Below, in pieces: positions 13,645-13,748 of a DNA stretch of 13,748 nucleotides (position 1 is its first letter; the number at the start of each line of letters is the position of its first letter). The DNA lies in assembly GCA_046091285.1 (NCBI GenBank), contig JBJTBH010000045.1, positions 1-13,748 on the forward strand, in the 5' to 3' direction. This DNA comes from CAIXOZ01 sp046091285. GTDB taxonomy: Bacteria > Cyanobacteriota > Cyanobacteriia > PCC-6307 > Cyanobiaceae. Below the pieces are notes generated by a model. The model searched no databases. It was not told where the DNA came from and saw only the letters and a program-made list of their open reading frames with translations. The position numbers and the translations under genes were made by a program.

Positions 13645-13748
13645 GGGGCCTTAGAGTGGTACATAGCTACCAGTACGGACATGGCCCGCAGTGCGATCCA
13701 GTTCCAGAAAGGCCTCTCCCTGCCTGAGTTCCAGCGGCTCTACGGCGC
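13645..13748 (+). mobile_element. Left end of an IS1595-family-like insertion sequence (runs off the window)
   Basis: A transposase gene starting at 13681 sits right where hipA loses its 5' end. The left terminus should lie between 13603 and 13680; the GGGG at 13645-13648 is a plausible first base because many IS1595-family ends begin with GGG. The terminal inverted repeat and the 8-bp target duplication cannot be confirmed without the right end. Confidence 0.45.
13681..13748 (+). CDS. IS1595-family-like transposase, N-terminal fragment
   Basis: The window ends after 22 codons: MARSAIQFQKGLSLPEFQRL and two more. The pattern IQFQKGLSLPEF..LYG is the typical opening of IS1595/ISXO2-type transposases, which continue with a zinc-ribbon and a DDE-type catalytic domain (not visible here). 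ATG 13681 matches the family start. No clear Shine-Dalgarno precedes it. Only a short stretch supports the call, but the motif is distinctive and the disrupted neighbour (hipA) agrees with an insertion. Confidence 0.7.
   Translation, partial: MARSAIQFQKGLSLPEFQRLYG

Noticed and set aside
1..13748. CRISPR array, tRNA or rRNA genes
   Set aside because: No regularly spaced direct repeats and no tRNA- or rRNA-like segments were recognised in the intergenic DNA on either strand.

Overview
The DNA is GC-rich (about 60-65% by eye), gene-dense and often lacks Shine-Dalgarno sites. It carries four exact copies of the cyanobacterial palindrome GCGATCGC (HIP1). Together with the protein set (urease ureDABC, a four-gene ATP-grasp/alpha-E/transglutaminase/DUF2126 block, small conserved hypotheticals), this points to a picocyanobacterium of the Synechococcus/Cyanobium group. 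That assignment is an inference from family resemblance, not from a search.

Region 1 (1-3335, + strand) is a urease cluster: ureD without its first few codons, then ureA, ureB and ureC. All nickel and catalytic residues of UreC are present. The other accessory genes (ureE, ureF, ureG) are not in the window; in related genomes they usually lie beside ureD.

Region 2 (3446-8921, + strand) is a tightly packed set of four genes: a circularly permuted ATP-grasp protein (COG2308), an alpha-E helical protein (COG2307), a transglutaminase-like protein (COG1305) and a stand-alone DUF2126 protein (COG4196). The first three overlap (7 and 16 bases) and the fourth follows after 58 bases. These families recur together in bacteria and are thought to form a peptide- or protein-modification system with an unknown substrate. 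This is the least understood system in the window.

Region 3 (8922-10393) holds three small genes: a 61-residue orphan ORF (+), a cupin-fold protein (-) and a 133-residue hypothetical (+). The divergent intergenic region between the last two has a perfect 9-bp inverted repeat and an exact GTA-N8-TAC motif (NtcA-type).

Region 4 (10396-13748) is accessory DNA made of toxin-antitoxin genes and debris. It contains an intact VapB/VapC pair (- strand, ATGA overlap, operator-like palindrome); a second, broken antitoxin/PIN-toxin pair (+ strand) whose toxin stops abruptly near 11658; a frameshifted unrecognised gene fragment (- strand); a HipA-family kinase lacking its N-terminal part (- strand); and, at the right edge, the first 22 codons of an IS1595-family-like transposase. 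The simplest reading is repeated insertion and deletion at one hotspot, with the insertion sequence probably having removed the 5' end of hipA and any hipB.
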